Shown: positions 25,952 to 33,384, counted from the stretch's first letter. The stretch: DNA of 33,384 nt from Verrucomicrobiota bacterium (GCA_947471035.1 CANIWJ010000035.1:1-33384); one strand, 5' to 3'. Numbers and translations: made by a program. Notes: generated from the letters alone by a model not told the origin.

Positions 25952-26263
25952 ATGGCAACCTCCTCGCAACTCGTCGCCTTTCCCATGTCGCCCGCCATTC
26001 TCGATAGCCGCAAACTTCTCGCCTTCTCCACTCTGGCCCGCGTGAGCAGCTTTACGCAGGCCGCGAAAGAGATGGGGCTTACGCAATCTGCCGTGAGCCA
26101 CGCGATCAAGGCCCTGGAGCGGGATCTGGGCTGTCGGCTTTTCGACCGCATGGGCCGCATGGTGACGATCACGGCGGCAGGGCGACAGTTGTTGCACCGT
26201 ACCGACGTTATTTTGGCCGAAATGCAGCACGCTCGCAGCGACATGGCGGCGTTTAACGGCTGA
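25952..26263 (+). CDS. LysR-like protein with DNA-binding domain only
   Basis: The protein has 103 residues from the ATG at 25952. A second ATG at 25985 is possible, and a GTG at 25946 is unlikely. The region LDSRKLLAFSTLARVSSFTQAAKEMGLTQSAVSHAIKALERDLGCRLFDR is a complete LysR-type winged helix-turn-helix. VTITAAGRQLLHRTDVIL is the wing and linker-helix start. It ends a few residues into the linker, where LysR proteins normally continue with an effector-binding domain of about 200 residues. No remnant of that domain is seen in the 80 bp before the tRNA-Leu, so this is either a stand-alone regulator or a clean truncation. It probably binds the palindromes just upstream (inference). Confidence 0.82.
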   Translation: MATSSQLVAFPMSPAILDSRKLLAFSTLARVSSFTQAAKEMGLTQSAVSHAIKALERDLGCRLFDRMGRMVTITAAGRQLLHRTDVILAEMQHARSDMAAFNG

Positions 26264-26344
26264 AGTTAAGATCCCCCAGCGAATCCCGGCTAAAATCGGG
26301 CTTGCCTGCGAAGCCCGTGCCGAGTGCTTTTGCCGTCCCTCCCT

Positions 26345-26429
26345 GCCCGGGTGGTGGAATTGGTAGACACGCAGGTCTCAGAAGCCTGTGCCGAAAGGTG
26401 TAGCGGTTCGAGTCCGCTCCCGGGCACCA
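26345..26429 (+). tRNA. tRNA-Leu(CAG)
   Basis: An 85-nt gene including the encoded CCA. The acceptor stem GCCCGGG pairs with CCCGGGC. The D-arm has GGTGGAATTGGTAGAC. The anticodon stem CAGGT pairs with GCCTG around the loop CTCAGAA, giving anticodon CAG. A long variable arm (TGCCGAAAGGTGT) is class II, and the T-arm is GCGGTTCGAGTCCGC. The class II shape plus the anticodon makes it leucine. It lies between the LysR-like gene and a small unknown gene. Confidence 0.97.
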
Positions 26430-26533
26430 ATTGGGATAAAAGATCCGGGTTAAATCGGATGTCGCGCTGAAAAGGTGAATAGTTCTTCGCTATATCTGCA
26501 TCCCAAACCGCTGATAAGCTTAACCCTGTTTCC

Positions 26534-26812
26534 ATGCCCGGCGATCAACTCGACTTCATATTCGACTCGGTGCCCGCCTTGCAGCCGGGGCCGGTACCTC
26601 ATCTCCGCGACGAAATCGCCCGGATCTGGTGTCTGCCCCTCGGTGAACGCGTCGAACTCACCCTGTTGCGCGGCTCGTGCGACGCCCTGCGCGGTCGGCT
26701 CCAGCTCGAAGGCGTCCCCGACCTGCCAATGAATCCGCGCCAGCCGCTCGCCCTCTCCATCGCGGGTGTACGCTTTTCCAACCGGGATATTGACCGCTGG
26801 AAGCTTACGTAA
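26534..26812 (+). CDS. Unrecognised 92-residue protein
   Basis: I do not recognise the family. The protein runs 92 residues from the ATG at 26534 to the TAA at 26810-26812. It is acidic to neutral with phrases DQLDFIFDSVPALQPGPVPHLRDEIARIW, LGERVELTLLRGS, LRGRLQLEGVPDLP and LSIAGVRFSNRDIDRWKLT. The alternating beta-like stretches suggest a small beta-rich domain. There is no signal peptide or membrane segment. It starts 105 bp after tRNA-Leu and is convergent with oleD. Codon use is like its neighbours, so it looks coding. Confidence 0.62.
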   Translation: MPGDQLDFIFDSVPALQPGPVPHLRDEIARIWCLPLGERVELTLLRGSCDALRGRLQLEGVPDLPMNPRQPLALSIAGVRFSNRDIDRWKLT

Positions 26813-26817
26813 ATGCC

Positions 26818-26854
26818 GCGTACTTCAGTTACGCAGACCGACGCTCCAGTCGGT
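26818..26854. terminator. Hairpins in the convergent gap before oleD
   Basis: GCGTA (26818-26822) pairs with TACGC (26830-26834), and ACCGAC (26837-26842) pairs with GTCGGT (26849-26854). They fill the 47-bp gap between two converging genes. There is no T-run, so a termination role is only a guess. Confidence 0.35.
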
Positions 26855-26859
26855 GACGT

Positions 26860-27891
26860 TTACTTGGACTGCAGATGCGCCACCAGCTCGGCAGTCCCCT
26901 CAGCCATGCTCACGCGCGGCGCGTAGCCTAAATCCCGCCGCGCTGCGGACAGATCGAACCAATGGTCCTTGGCCAGCTCCGCCGCGATAAACCGCGTCAT
27001 CGGCGGCTCGTCCGCCCGCCTCAAGATAGCCCACGCCGCCTCGCATCCCGCCCCCAGCGCGAGCGCCAAACCCAGTGGCACGCGGCGTTTCGGCAGCGGC
27101 GGACGCCCCAGCGCGCGTAACAGCCCATCCACCCACTGCCAGAGATTCACCGGCTCCCCGTTGGTAATGAAGTAGGCCTTCCCGCCTGCCTGTCCTTCGG
27201 CCAGCGCGCGCTCGGCCAGTAATTGGGCGTCGGCGGCGTTTTCCACGTGCACCATATCCACCCGGTTTTGCCCGTCGCCCACCACCCTAAGCCGTCCGGC
27301 GGCGGCGCGCGCCAAGATCCGTGGCACCAGATGCGGGTCGCCCACGCCCCAGATTAAATGAGGCCGCAGCGCGCAGACCCGAAACGCATCGCTATGCGCC
27401 GCCCGCGCCTCCGCCTCGGCCAAGGCCTTGGTTAACGGATACGGCGAGGGACACTTCATAGTCAAAGGCAGCGACTCGTCCGCCCCGGCCAGATCCCGGC
27501 CATTATAGACCACACTCGGCGTACTGGTATGGACGAAGCGCGCCACACCGGCGGCCCGCGCCGCCGCCAACAAAGTCCGAGTGGCGAGCACGTTATCCCG
27601 GTAAAAATCCGCATAAGCGCCCCACACCCCGACGCGCGCCGCGACATGAAACACCGTGCCCGCCCCCCGCACCGCCTCGGCGCAGACCGCCGGATCATGC
27701 AACGCACCCACCACCACCCTCACCCCAGTCGCTTCCAACTCAGGCCTCGGCGACCGGGAGACGACCGTCACCGGGCGTCCCGCCGCCCGCAGCCGGGCCA
27801 AAACCCGAGACCCAAGAAACCCGGTGCCCCCGGTGACCAGAGCCGCCCCCGTCTCCAAATCCGCCGAAAACTGTGCCTCGGTCGCACTCAT
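26860..27891 (-). CDS. oleD: NAD(P)-dependent dehydrogenase, OleD type
   Basis: The protein has 343 residues from the ATG at 27891. An upstream extension of the frame overlaps oleC in another frame and is not protein-like. It is an extended short-chain dehydrogenase of the 3-beta-HSD type, with the dinucleotide motif TGGTGFLGSRV (Gly21, 24, 27), the catalytic Tyr151 and Lys155 in YPLTK, and TSTPSVVYNG supplying the Ser/Thr. In long-chain olefin synthesis OleD reduces the beta-keto acid made by OleA to a beta-hydroxy acid. The first four bases of its ATG overlap the stop of oleC, indicating coupled translation. Other 3-beta-HSD family roles cannot be excluded from sequence alone; the oleC neighbour decides the call. 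Confidence 0.88.
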   Translation of the reverse strand: MSATEAQFSADLETGAALVTGGTGFLGSRVLARLRAAGRPVTVVSRSPRPELEATGVRVVVGALHDPAVCAEAVRGAGTVFHVAARVGVWGAYADFYRDNVLATRTLLAAARAAGVARFVHTSTPSVVYNGRDLAGADESLPLTMKCPSPYPLTKALAEAEARAAHSDAFRVCALRPHLIWGVGDPHLVPRILARAAAGRLRVVGDGQNRVDMVHVENAADAQLLAERALAEGQAGGKAYFITNGEPVNLWQWVDGLLRALGRPPLPKRRVPLGLALALGAGCEAAWAILRRADEPPMTRFIAAELAKDHWFDLSAARRDLGYAPRVSMAEGTAELVAHLQSK

Positions 27892-29561
27892 CGTTTCGGA
27901 TCCGACTCGTGGCCGACCGCCCCCTCCGCCGCCCAGCGCGACAGCGTAAGCCGATGGATCTTGGCGTTGTGCCGCACATCCACCGGCAGTGCCTCGCGAA
28001 AATAGAAAACCTTGATCGCAGTCGTATGTGCGTGCCGCAGCGCGATGGCCCGCAGCTCGCGCGCCAGCCTCCGACAATCCGCGCCAGTGCGAATTAAATC
28101 GGGCTCGGTCGGTTCAATCACCAAGGACGGACGCTGCCGCCCAACCGGACCAACTCCGATCAGTGCGCACCGGCGCACGTCGTTGTGAATGTCGAAAAGC
28201 GGCTCCACGCAGGCGGGATAAAGCGGGCCGCGCTCGGTGTGCACTGTCTCTACCTTCCGTCCGCAAAACCACAGCCGGCCTACGGAATCGAAACACCCCA
28301 GATCTCCCATCCGGTGCCAGACCGCGCCGTCTGAACCGGCGATTTTGGCCCGCGCGTCCGCCTCCGGCAATGCGTCGTAGTTTTTCGTAACGGACGGCCC
28401 GGTGACGATGATCTCGCCCACCTCGCCAGCCGGCAGTTCGCGAGCTTCGTCCAGCCGGGCGATCGGCCCGTCGTCCGGCGCGATGATTTTAACCAGGTTC
28501 TGCGGCAACACCCGACCGACACAGACCCCGCCCCCGCGCAACGTTTCCAGGGCCGTGCCGTGCACCACGTCCGCAGCGGAGATCGTGCTCACCGGCAACA
28601 CTTCGGTCGCGCCGTAGGGACTATGCAATACACCTCGAGGCATGACATCGGTGAGCGTTTCCCAAAGCCAGGGCGGCACCGGCGCTCCCGCGCAAAGCAC
28701 GCGGCGCAGCGAAGGCAGCGTCTGGTGCGTGCGTAGACAATAGGCGGCCAAGTTCCCCCACAGCGTCGGTGAACCGAAGGAGTTGGTGACATTCTCCTGC
28801 AAGATCGCCTGCACCAGCTTCGACGGATCGGCTTGGGCAGGGCGCGACGGGTCGAGCTCGGGCACGATCGTGGTCATGCCTAGCGCAGGGGCGAACAAGG
28901 CGAAGAGCGGCAACAGCGGTAGATCCACCTCACCCGGCTCAATGGCGTAGGTTTCCCGGATCAGCCCCACCTGCGCATCGAACTGACCGTGCGTGTAACA
29001 CACTCCCTTGGGCGCGCCGGTGGAACCGCTGGTAAAAAGGATGGCCGCCAGATCCTCCGGCAAACACTCCAGCGCGGACGGCGCGGCCGCCGGACGAACT
29101 GCCCCGGGCCGCGTCAAGCGGGCGGTATTGGCCCCTGATACCGCTATGCGTAGCTTCACGCTACGGAAGGCGGAGCGAAACACCCACGCGGCCAGTCGGG
29201 CGGCCGGTATGCCCACCAGCGCATGCGGCCGGCTGTGGGCGACACAGCGCAAAAAACTTTTCCGCCCCATACCGGGGTCGATCACCACGGGCACGGCCCC
29301 CAACTCAAACAAGGCGAACACCACCGCAAGCAGCGGCAGACCCTGCCGCACCATGACCAACGTCCGGTCGCCGGGGCGCAACCCGGCGGCGGCAAGCCGG
29401 ACCCGCTGAGCGGCGACCTCGGCGGAGAGCTCCGCGTAGGAAAGCGTCAAATACTCGATCCGACCGGAGCGTCGGCCGCGCGGTATTTTAAGCGCAGCCT
29501 GGGCAGGGTGCGCGGCGGCGTAGGCGGCCAAGTGGCGGGCAATGTTGGCGGAGGGCGACAA
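27888..29561 (-). CDS. oleC: AMP-dependent synthetase, OleC-type olefin beta-lactone synthetase
   Basis: The protein has 557 residues from a TTG at 29561; no upstream ATG fits. It is an ANL-superfamily adenylating enzyme: AAILFTSGSTGAPKGVCYTHGQ carries the P-loop (177-186), HSPYGATEVLPVS the A5 region and WHRMGDLGCFDSVGRLWFCGRK the A7-A8 region. The catalytic lysine is Lys534 in HNAKIHRLTL. The N-terminus with LVMVRQGLPLLAVVFALFELGAVPVVIDPGMGRKSFLRCV resembles OleC rather than acyl-CoA ligases. OleC turns the beta-hydroxy acid from OleD into a beta-lactone, which OleB decarboxylates to a cis-olefin. oleA and oleB are not in the window. It overlaps oleD by four bases. Confidence 0.87.
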   Translation of the reverse strand: MSPSANIARHLAAYAAAHPAQAALKIPRGRRSGRIEYLTLSYAELSAEVAAQRVRLAAAGLRPGDRTLVMVRQGLPLLAVVFALFELGAVPVVIDPGMGRKSFLRCVAHSRPHALVGIPAARLAAWVFRSAFRSVKLRIAVSGANTARLTRPGAVRPAAAPSALECLPEDLAAILFTSGSTGAPKGVCYTHGQFDAQVGLIRETYAIEPGEVDLPLLPLFALFAPALGMTTIVPELDPSRPAQADPSKLVQAILQENVTNSFGSPTLWGNLAAYCLRTHQTLPSLRRVLCAGAPVPPWLWETLTDVMPRGVLHSPYGATEVLPVSTISAADVVHGTALETLRGGGVCVGRVLPQNLVKIIAPDDGPIARLDEARELPAGEVGEIIVTGPSVTKNYDALPEADARAKIAGSDGAVWHRMGDLGCFDSVGRLWFCGRKVETVHTERGPLYPACVEPLFDIHNDVRRCALIGVGPVGRQRPSLVIEPTEPDLIRTGADCRRLARELRAIALRHAHTTAIKVFYFREALPVDVRHNAKIHRLTLSRWAAEGAVGHESDPKR

Positions 29562-29615
29562 GCGTTAACGAAAAGAGGGAAAAATCGCGTCGCGTCGAGG
29601 GTTTGGAGCAGGCGC

Positions 29616-29646
29616 AAAAAAACCGCACCCGTTACGGATGCGGTTT
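29616..29646 (-). terminator. Intrinsic terminator after the small lipoprotein gene
   Basis: AAACCGCA (29620-29627) pairs with TGCGGTTT (29639-29646). An inner CCG-TTA-CGG extends the stem past one mismatch. On the minus strand a run of seven T residues (29616-29622) follows. It lies 24 bp beyond the lipoprotein stop and 55 bp before the oleC start, so oleC is transcribed separately. Confidence 0.85.
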
Positions 29647-29669
29647 AGAGAAAATGTCAGGGCTTCGGC

Positions 29670-29927
29670 TCAATAATCGTTATTGGTGATCAAACCCCAG
29701 GCGATCTTGGTCTGGGTTCCGGAAGGTTTGCCGGCATTGCCGATCAGATCATTGGAATTCGTATCGAAAGAATTTACCGGAGCTGGCTGATAAGCGCCGC
29801 GCTCGATTTCAACCAAACCAAAAAGGATGTTGGTTTTGCTACCGGTGCGGGTGGTTTGATGGGCGCAACCAGTAAGACTGGCCGCGACAAGGATAAGGGC
29901 GAGGGGCAGAAAGGCCTTGGTATTCAT
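29670..29927 (-). CDS. Small lipoprotein with an internal repeat
   Basis: The protein has 85 residues from the ATG at 29927. The lipoprotein signal MNTKAFLPLALILVAASLTGC places the lipid Cys at 21 (lipobox LTGC). The mature part is about 65 residues and has two similar segments: SKTNILFGLVEIERGAYQ and TQTKIAWGLITNNDY, the second closing the protein. This suggests a short beta-type internal duplication. There is no catalytic motif and the function is not recognised. It is divergent from the outer-membrane factor gene, with several palindromes between. Its own terminator follows, so it is probably monocistronic. The frame upstream of the chosen start is not protein-like. Confidence 0.78.
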   Translation of the reverse strand: MNTKAFLPLALILVAASLTGCAHQTTRTGSKTNILFGLVEIERGAYQPAPVNSFDTNSNDLIGNAGKPSGTQTKIAWGLITNNDY

Positions 29928-29964
29928 TGGGGAAGCGTCCGAGATGTGCAGTAAGACCGAATTT

Positions 29965-30062
29965 GGCAAGCCTTGCCTCAATCCATCGCCCGCCCGGAGG
30001 GCTGTGAACATTAAATCGCCCTTTAAAATCAAGGGCCAACGCGATGTATGAAAAATATTTTC
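29965..30062. promoter_or_regulatory. Palindromes between the lipoprotein and outer-membrane factor genes
   Basis: Three sites lie in the 194-bp divergent gap. GGCAAG-C-CTTGCC is at 29965-29977. GCCCTT (30018-30023) and AAGGGC (30031-30036) have a 7-nt spacer. The 13-mer GAAAAATATTTTC is at 30050-30062. They are plausible operator sites. No -35/-10 pair is convincing. Confidence 0.4.
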
Positions 30063-30121
30063 GCTCGACCCGGCCTGAATCGGACAGGTGGCTTATGGTT
30101 TGCTTACCAGCTCCCTTTACC

Positions 30122-31561
30122 ATGCGTCCCCCCCTTGTCTCAACCAACACCTTCGCCCCGATTCGTCGGCCTCTGCCACGAATGGCCGTTATCGGCCTGA
30201 TCGGGCTCGCCTCTTTGGGCGGCGGCCTGAGCGGCTGTGCGGTACATAAGGTGCAACTCGATCCGCGTCCACTGGTTGCGGCCACCCCGACCAAAGAAGA
30301 ACCCGCCGCCGACGCGCCCGCTTGGTGGTCAGAATGGTCCATGCCCCAGCTCGACGCCCTCATCCGCGAAGCCTTGGCGCGCAACTTTGACGCCGCCGCC
30401 GCCAAGGAACGCTTCGAGCAAGCCCTCGCCACCTACGGCCGCGCCCAAGGGGCCAACCGCCCGCAACTTAATTTAACCGGCGGGTATTCCCGGGATGTTA
30501 AGGCCGACAGCCGCGCCCTGCGCGACGACCAATGGTCGGCCGGCCTCAGTGCCACTTGGGAACTGGATGTCTTTCGCCGCTTGGACAGCACCCGTCTGGC
30601 CCGCAAAGCCGACGCCGCCTCCCGTCAAGGTGCACTCGACACCGCCCGCCTCACCGTCTCGGTCGGCGTGGCCGAAGCCTACTTCGGCATCGTGGAGCAA
30701 CGCAGCCTGCTGGCCCTGCTCCAACAACAGGCCAAAACCGCCTCCGACCTGCTCCGCCTCGTAGAGCAGCGTTATGAACAAGGCGTGGTCTCCCGCCTCG
30801 ACGTGCTCCAGCAGCAATCCCAACTCTCCGACCTGCGCAGCCAGATCCCCCCTGCCGAGGCCGCTTTGGGCGAACTCTACGGTCAACTTGCCACCCTGCT
30901 CGGCCGCCTGCCCGGCGAAGCTGATTTCGCCGGGCAGGCCTCCGCCAATAAATTTCCCGCCCTACCCGCGCTCCCCACCATCGGCGACCCGAGCGCACTC
31001 CTCCGTCTCCGCCCTGACCTGCGGTCCGCCCAGGCCGACTTGATCTCAGCCGACGCAGAAACCGCCCGCGCCCTCGCCGACCGCATCCCGCGCCTCAGCC
31101 TTAGTCTCGACGGACTCAAAACCTACAACCGAGGCGGCGAATTCGGCACCATCATCCTCGGCGCCAGCCTCGTGCAACCGCTGCTCGACTGGGGCAACCG
31201 CCGCTCGGAATGGGTCCGCACCAAAGCAGTTTACCGCGAGCGCCTAAACAGCTTCACCCAGTCTTACATCAAAGCCGTCTGGGAAGTGGATTCCCTCCTC
31301 CGGACCGGCTCCAAACAGATCGAGCTGCTGGAACGTCTCGAAGAGCGCAAAGCCCTGCTCCAAGCGACCCTCGATCAAGCCCGCAGCCGGTACGACTCCG
31401 GCCTCACCGATTACCTGCCCGTCTTCACCGCCGTGCAGCAGCTCTACGCCATCGAGCAGCGCCTGGTCCGCGAACAACGCCGCCTCGTCAGCCTGCGCGT
31501 CTCGCTCCACCGTTCGCTCGGCGGCCCACTCGGGCCAGAACCGACTCCGGCCAAGTCTTAA
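30122..31561 (+). CDS. Outer-membrane efflux factor (TolC/OprM, NodT type lipoprotein)
   Basis: The protein has 479 residues from the ATG at 30122; an ATG at 30182 is also possible. The signal ends at LGGGLSGC, a lipobox, so the N-terminal Cys is lipidated as in OprM and NodT. Two outer-membrane-efflux repeats follow, with the long helical stretches LTVSVGVAEAYFGIVEQRSLLALLQQQAKTA, LVEQRYEQGVVSRLDVLQQQSQLS and LDQARSRYDSGLTDYLPVFTAVQQLYAIEQRLV. The motifs RRPDL-like LRLRPDLRSAQADL and SLVQPLLDWGNRR are typical. It forms a trimeric channel through the outer membrane and periplasm for an RND-type or similar pump. No pump or membrane-fusion protein is adjacent, so its partner is encoded elsewhere. 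It is convergent with the second TPR gene, 21 bp apart. Confidence 0.92.
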   Translation: MRPPLVSTNTFAPIRRPLPRMAVIGLIGLASLGGGLSGCAVHKVQLDPRPLVAATPTKEEPAADAPAWWSEWSMPQLDALIREALARNFDAAAAKERFEQALATYGRAQGANRPQLNLTGGYSRDVKADSRALRDDQWSAGLSATWELDVFRRLDSTRLARKADAASRQGALDTARLTVSVGVAEAYFGIVEQRSLLALLQQQAKTASDLLRLVEQRYEQGVVSRLDVLQQQSQLSDLRSQIPPAEAALGELYGQLATLLGRLPGEADFAGQASANKFPALPALPTIGDPSALLRLRPDLRSAQADLISADAETARALADRIPRLSLSLDGLKTYNRGGEFGTIILGASLVQPLLDWGNRRSEWVRTKAVYRERLNSFTQSYIKAVWEVDSLLRTGSKQIELLERLEERKALLQATLDQARSRYDSGLTDYLPVFTAVQQLYAIEQRLVREQRRLVSLRVSLHRSLGGPLGPEPTPAKS

Positions 31562-31582
31562 TCCACTCCCGCGAAAGCTCCC

Positions 31583-33256
31583 TCAACGCCGACGCGAGTC
31601 GAGTTCCGCCAGCAAACGACCGCGTTCGGAGAAATACACATAGTAATCCGAATTAAGCCTCTCTACCAATTGGTTGAGTAAATCCTTCGGTGGCTTGCGC
31701 ATGCCAACCAAGCGCTCGATCCATGGACCGGCCGCCGACAAATCGCCCGCTGCCGCGACTCTGCGCAATAACGCGACCAAAGCCGGCTGATAAAGCGGAT
31801 CACGCTCCACCGCAATCTTGAGTAACTGCTCCACTTCCTGACTAGGCCCCACCCGTTCCAGTTGCCCCGCCAGCAAAGTCAACGTGGCGGCGCTCAAACC
31901 CCGCGAGGCCCGCACAAGAACCAGCACCGGCTCGGACTCCATCGCCTGGCCGGTGCCGTATACGGCCACTGCCCGCAAGCCCGCCAGCGACTGCCGCTGA
32001 ATCTCACTCCACTTCTCCGAGCCCGCGCTCCGCGCACCTGAATCCTGGGCCGCCAAGAGATTAATCCGCCGTAGCGCCTCGGTATAATCCTTACGCTCCA
32101 ATTCAGCCTGCACCGCGATCAACGTACTTGCCGCCTCCTCCTGCCCCAGCTCCCGACAACGCGCCGCCACCCGCCAGGCCGTGTCCGCACGACCTTGCTT
32201 CGCCGCGCCATCTGCCAAACGCAGCAGCGCGGACGTATCATCCGCAAAGATCCGCAAAACATCCGCTTCAGCCACAGCCGCCGCCTCCGCATCGCCCGCC
32301 GCCAGACAAGCCCCGATAAAATCAAGCCTCGGCTCCACCCGGTCAGGCACTTCCAATTGATGCGCGAATGCGACCCGGCGCGCCTCCCCAATCTGGCCTG
32401 CCTCCCGTAAATAATAAACCAAGGTGCGGTAAATTTCCTCATCCGACTTTACCTGCGCATGCAGCGAGCGCAGCCGGGTCAGCGCTTCCTCGCGCCGCCC
32501 CTGCTCCCAGGCAATCCGCGCCGCCACGAAACGCGCCTCGGGAGTCTGACTCAAACCGGCGCTCCGAAACGCGGCTTGCGCCTCCGTGTAAGCATCACGG
32601 TTAAATAACGCAAAGGCCCGCGCCGTCGCCGCCATCCGACCCGTCGGCGAATCCGCAGCCAAACGTCCGCCCAGCTCGGTAGTGATTTCGATCACAGCTG
32701 CATCCGCTTGTTGTTCAAAGAGAAAACCCAGCACCGTGCGCAGATAGTCCAACTCGTCGGGATGGTAGGCCAGCCCCGCCAGCAGGGTCTCGCGTGCCTG
32801 ATCCGTACGCCCCGCCATCAAGTAAATGCGCGCCAACATCAAGCGTGCCTCCCTCGCCTCCGGCACGCTGGTCAGCCCGCCGCGCAACAGATCAAACGCC
32901 TGCCGCCAGTCCCCGGCCTCCGCCGCTTTCAGCCCATCCTTCACCCAAGCCTCCCCCTTGGTGCGCCGATACTCCTCCATCCGCCACGGTAACAACAGCA
33001 TGTGCTCATACCGCACTTCGGAAAACCCACGCCCATACTTCACATAGAAATACAGCCCGCTCGTCGCCAACAGCCACGTCACCAAAAAAACACCCACACA
33101 CCACGCCACAATCCGTCCCCAAAACAACCGGATCCGCGTCTGCTGCACCGTCCGTTCATACTGGTACGGCGCGAATCGCCCGAGTCCGAACGGCGTCTCG
33201 ATTTCATAAACCAAAAACGGAGGCACCTTGGCCGGAATCGGGTTCGAAATCGACAA
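31583..33256 (-). CDS. Membrane-anchored TPR-repeat protein (paralog 2)
   Basis: The protein has 557 residues from a TTG at 33256. The frame is open to about 33274, where a TGA lies, but no ATG occurs. It is colinear with the TPR protein at 977-2680: QQTRIRLFWGRIVAWCVGVFLVTWLLATSGLYFYVKYG matches the first protein's TRIRVAWKQALASLLFLLLFGW region. EVRYEHMLLLP matches DVRFVHMLFYP, and the end MRKPPKDLLNQLVERLNSD matches MRKPPRDLLQDAYTKLSSD. One membrane segment (about 50-72) is followed by TPR-like helices. A similar scaffold role is likely, with the partner unknown. GC is higher than in paralog 1. An IS5-type element starts just upstream of the start codon, so its promoter and possibly its first codons may have been altered. 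Confidence 0.8.
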   Translation of the reverse strand: MSISNPIPAKVPPFLVYEIETPFGLGRFAPYQYERTVQQTRIRLFWGRIVAWCVGVFLVTWLLATSGLYFYVKYGRGFSEVRYEHMLLLPWRMEEYRRTKGEAWVKDGLKAAEAGDWRQAFDLLRGGLTSVPEAREARLMLARIYLMAGRTDQARETLLAGLAYHPDELDYLRTVLGFLFEQQADAAVIEITTELGGRLAADSPTGRMAATARAFALFNRDAYTEAQAAFRSAGLSQTPEARFVAARIAWEQGRREEALTRLRSLHAQVKSDEEIYRTLVYYLREAGQIGEARRVAFAHQLEVPDRVEPRLDFIGACLAAGDAEAAAVAEADVLRIFADDTSALLRLADGAAKQGRADTAWRVAARCRELGQEEAASTLIAVQAELERKDYTEALRRINLLAAQDSGARSAGSEKWSEIQRQSLAGLRAVAVYGTGQAMESEPVLVLVRASRGLSAATLTLLAGQLERVGPSQEVEQLLKIAVERDPLYQPALVALLRRVAAAGDLSAAGPWIERLVGMRKPPKDLLNQLVERLNSDYYVYFSERGRLLAELDSRRR

Positions 33257-33261
33257 CGAAT

Positions 33262-33384
33262 CTAGATCGTGTCGTCACGAGATTTTATTGACGGCGAGAA
33301 ACGGGAGTCCATGCGTATGGTTCGATGAAAGAAAGCCACCGGAGGCATGACATATCGGATCAAATTTGGGCGATACTGGAGCCT
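33262..33384 (+). mobile_element. IS5-type element, left end (cut by window edge)
   Basis: The transposase reading frame starts at the ATG at 33325 and the first 20 codons reach the edge. They read MKESHRRHDISDQIWAILEP, the HDISDQ-W--LEP opening of IS5-family (DUF4096-type) transposases. The 59 bp before the ATG would contain the left terminal repeat. A CTAG at 33262-33265 could be a target duplication, since IS5 itself prefers CTAR-type sites. The right end is outside the window, so the boundary and target site are only inferred. It lies 6-9 bp upstream of the TPR gene's TTG. Confidence 0.7.

Noticed and set aside
1-33384. CRISPR array, rRNA, prophage or integrase
   Set aside because: No regular spaced repeats, rRNA segments, phage structural genes or integrase motifs were seen on either strand.

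Overview
The window looks like chromosomal DNA from a verrucomicrobial bacterium, most likely of the Opitutaceae type. The basis is gene content: a eukaryote-type HisA, a PEP-CTERM protein, OleC/OleD-type olefin genes, few visible Shine-Dalgarno sites and high GC in most genes. This assignment is inference. No rRNA or taxon-specific marker is present.

Layout. Each edge carries a truncated insertion sequence: an IS1380-type transposase at 1-869 and the first 20 codons of an IS5-type transposase from 33325. Next to each lies one member of a pair of colinear paralogous membrane-anchored TPR proteins (977-2680 and 31583-33256). From about 1 to 7.1 kb there is an AT-richer exopolysaccharide export block: TPR protein, divergent outer-membrane beta-barrel, short Wza-type export protein and Wzc-type tyrosine autokinase. 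From 7.1 to 13.3 kb a minus-strand housekeeping run follows: Sua5/TsaC, ribosomal protein S18, ProB, ribosome recycling factor, a soluble hybrid histidine kinase and UMP kinase. The kinase gene separates pyrH from frr, which are usually neighbours. At 13.4-13.5 kb lies a long hairpin fused to the 3' part of a tRNA-Pro. It is followed by hisA, a secreted EEP-family phosphodiesterase, a PEP-CTERM protein and an ABC ATPase that has no permease beside it.

At 17.8-18.0 kb there is a very short reading frame rich in valine codons. A strong intrinsic terminator and a possible alternative antiterminator pairing follow it. This is the layout of an amino-acid attenuator, but the gene behind it is an unrecognised 85-residue protein rather than an ilv gene. 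Next come a VapBC toxin-antitoxin pair, ClpB and a full-length HrpA helicase. A LysR-like protein consisting only of the DNA-binding domain is divergent from hrpA, with two inverted repeats between them. A complete tRNA-Leu(CAG), a small unknown protein, an oleC-oleD pair with overlapping ends, a small lipoprotein and a TolC/OprM-type outer-membrane factor complete the window.

How they fit together. The TPR, barrel, Wza and Wzc genes plausibly form one envelope-spanning export machine, and the PEP-CTERM protein fits an EPS-producing cell. The minus-strand run serves translation (tRNA modification, S18, recycling factor) plus proline and pyrimidine synthesis. The most notable candidates for something undescribed are the valine-rich attenuator in front of an unknown gene, the hairpin/tRNA fragment composite, and the HTH-only LysR protein with its palindromes. 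All function calls come from reading motifs; no search was run.
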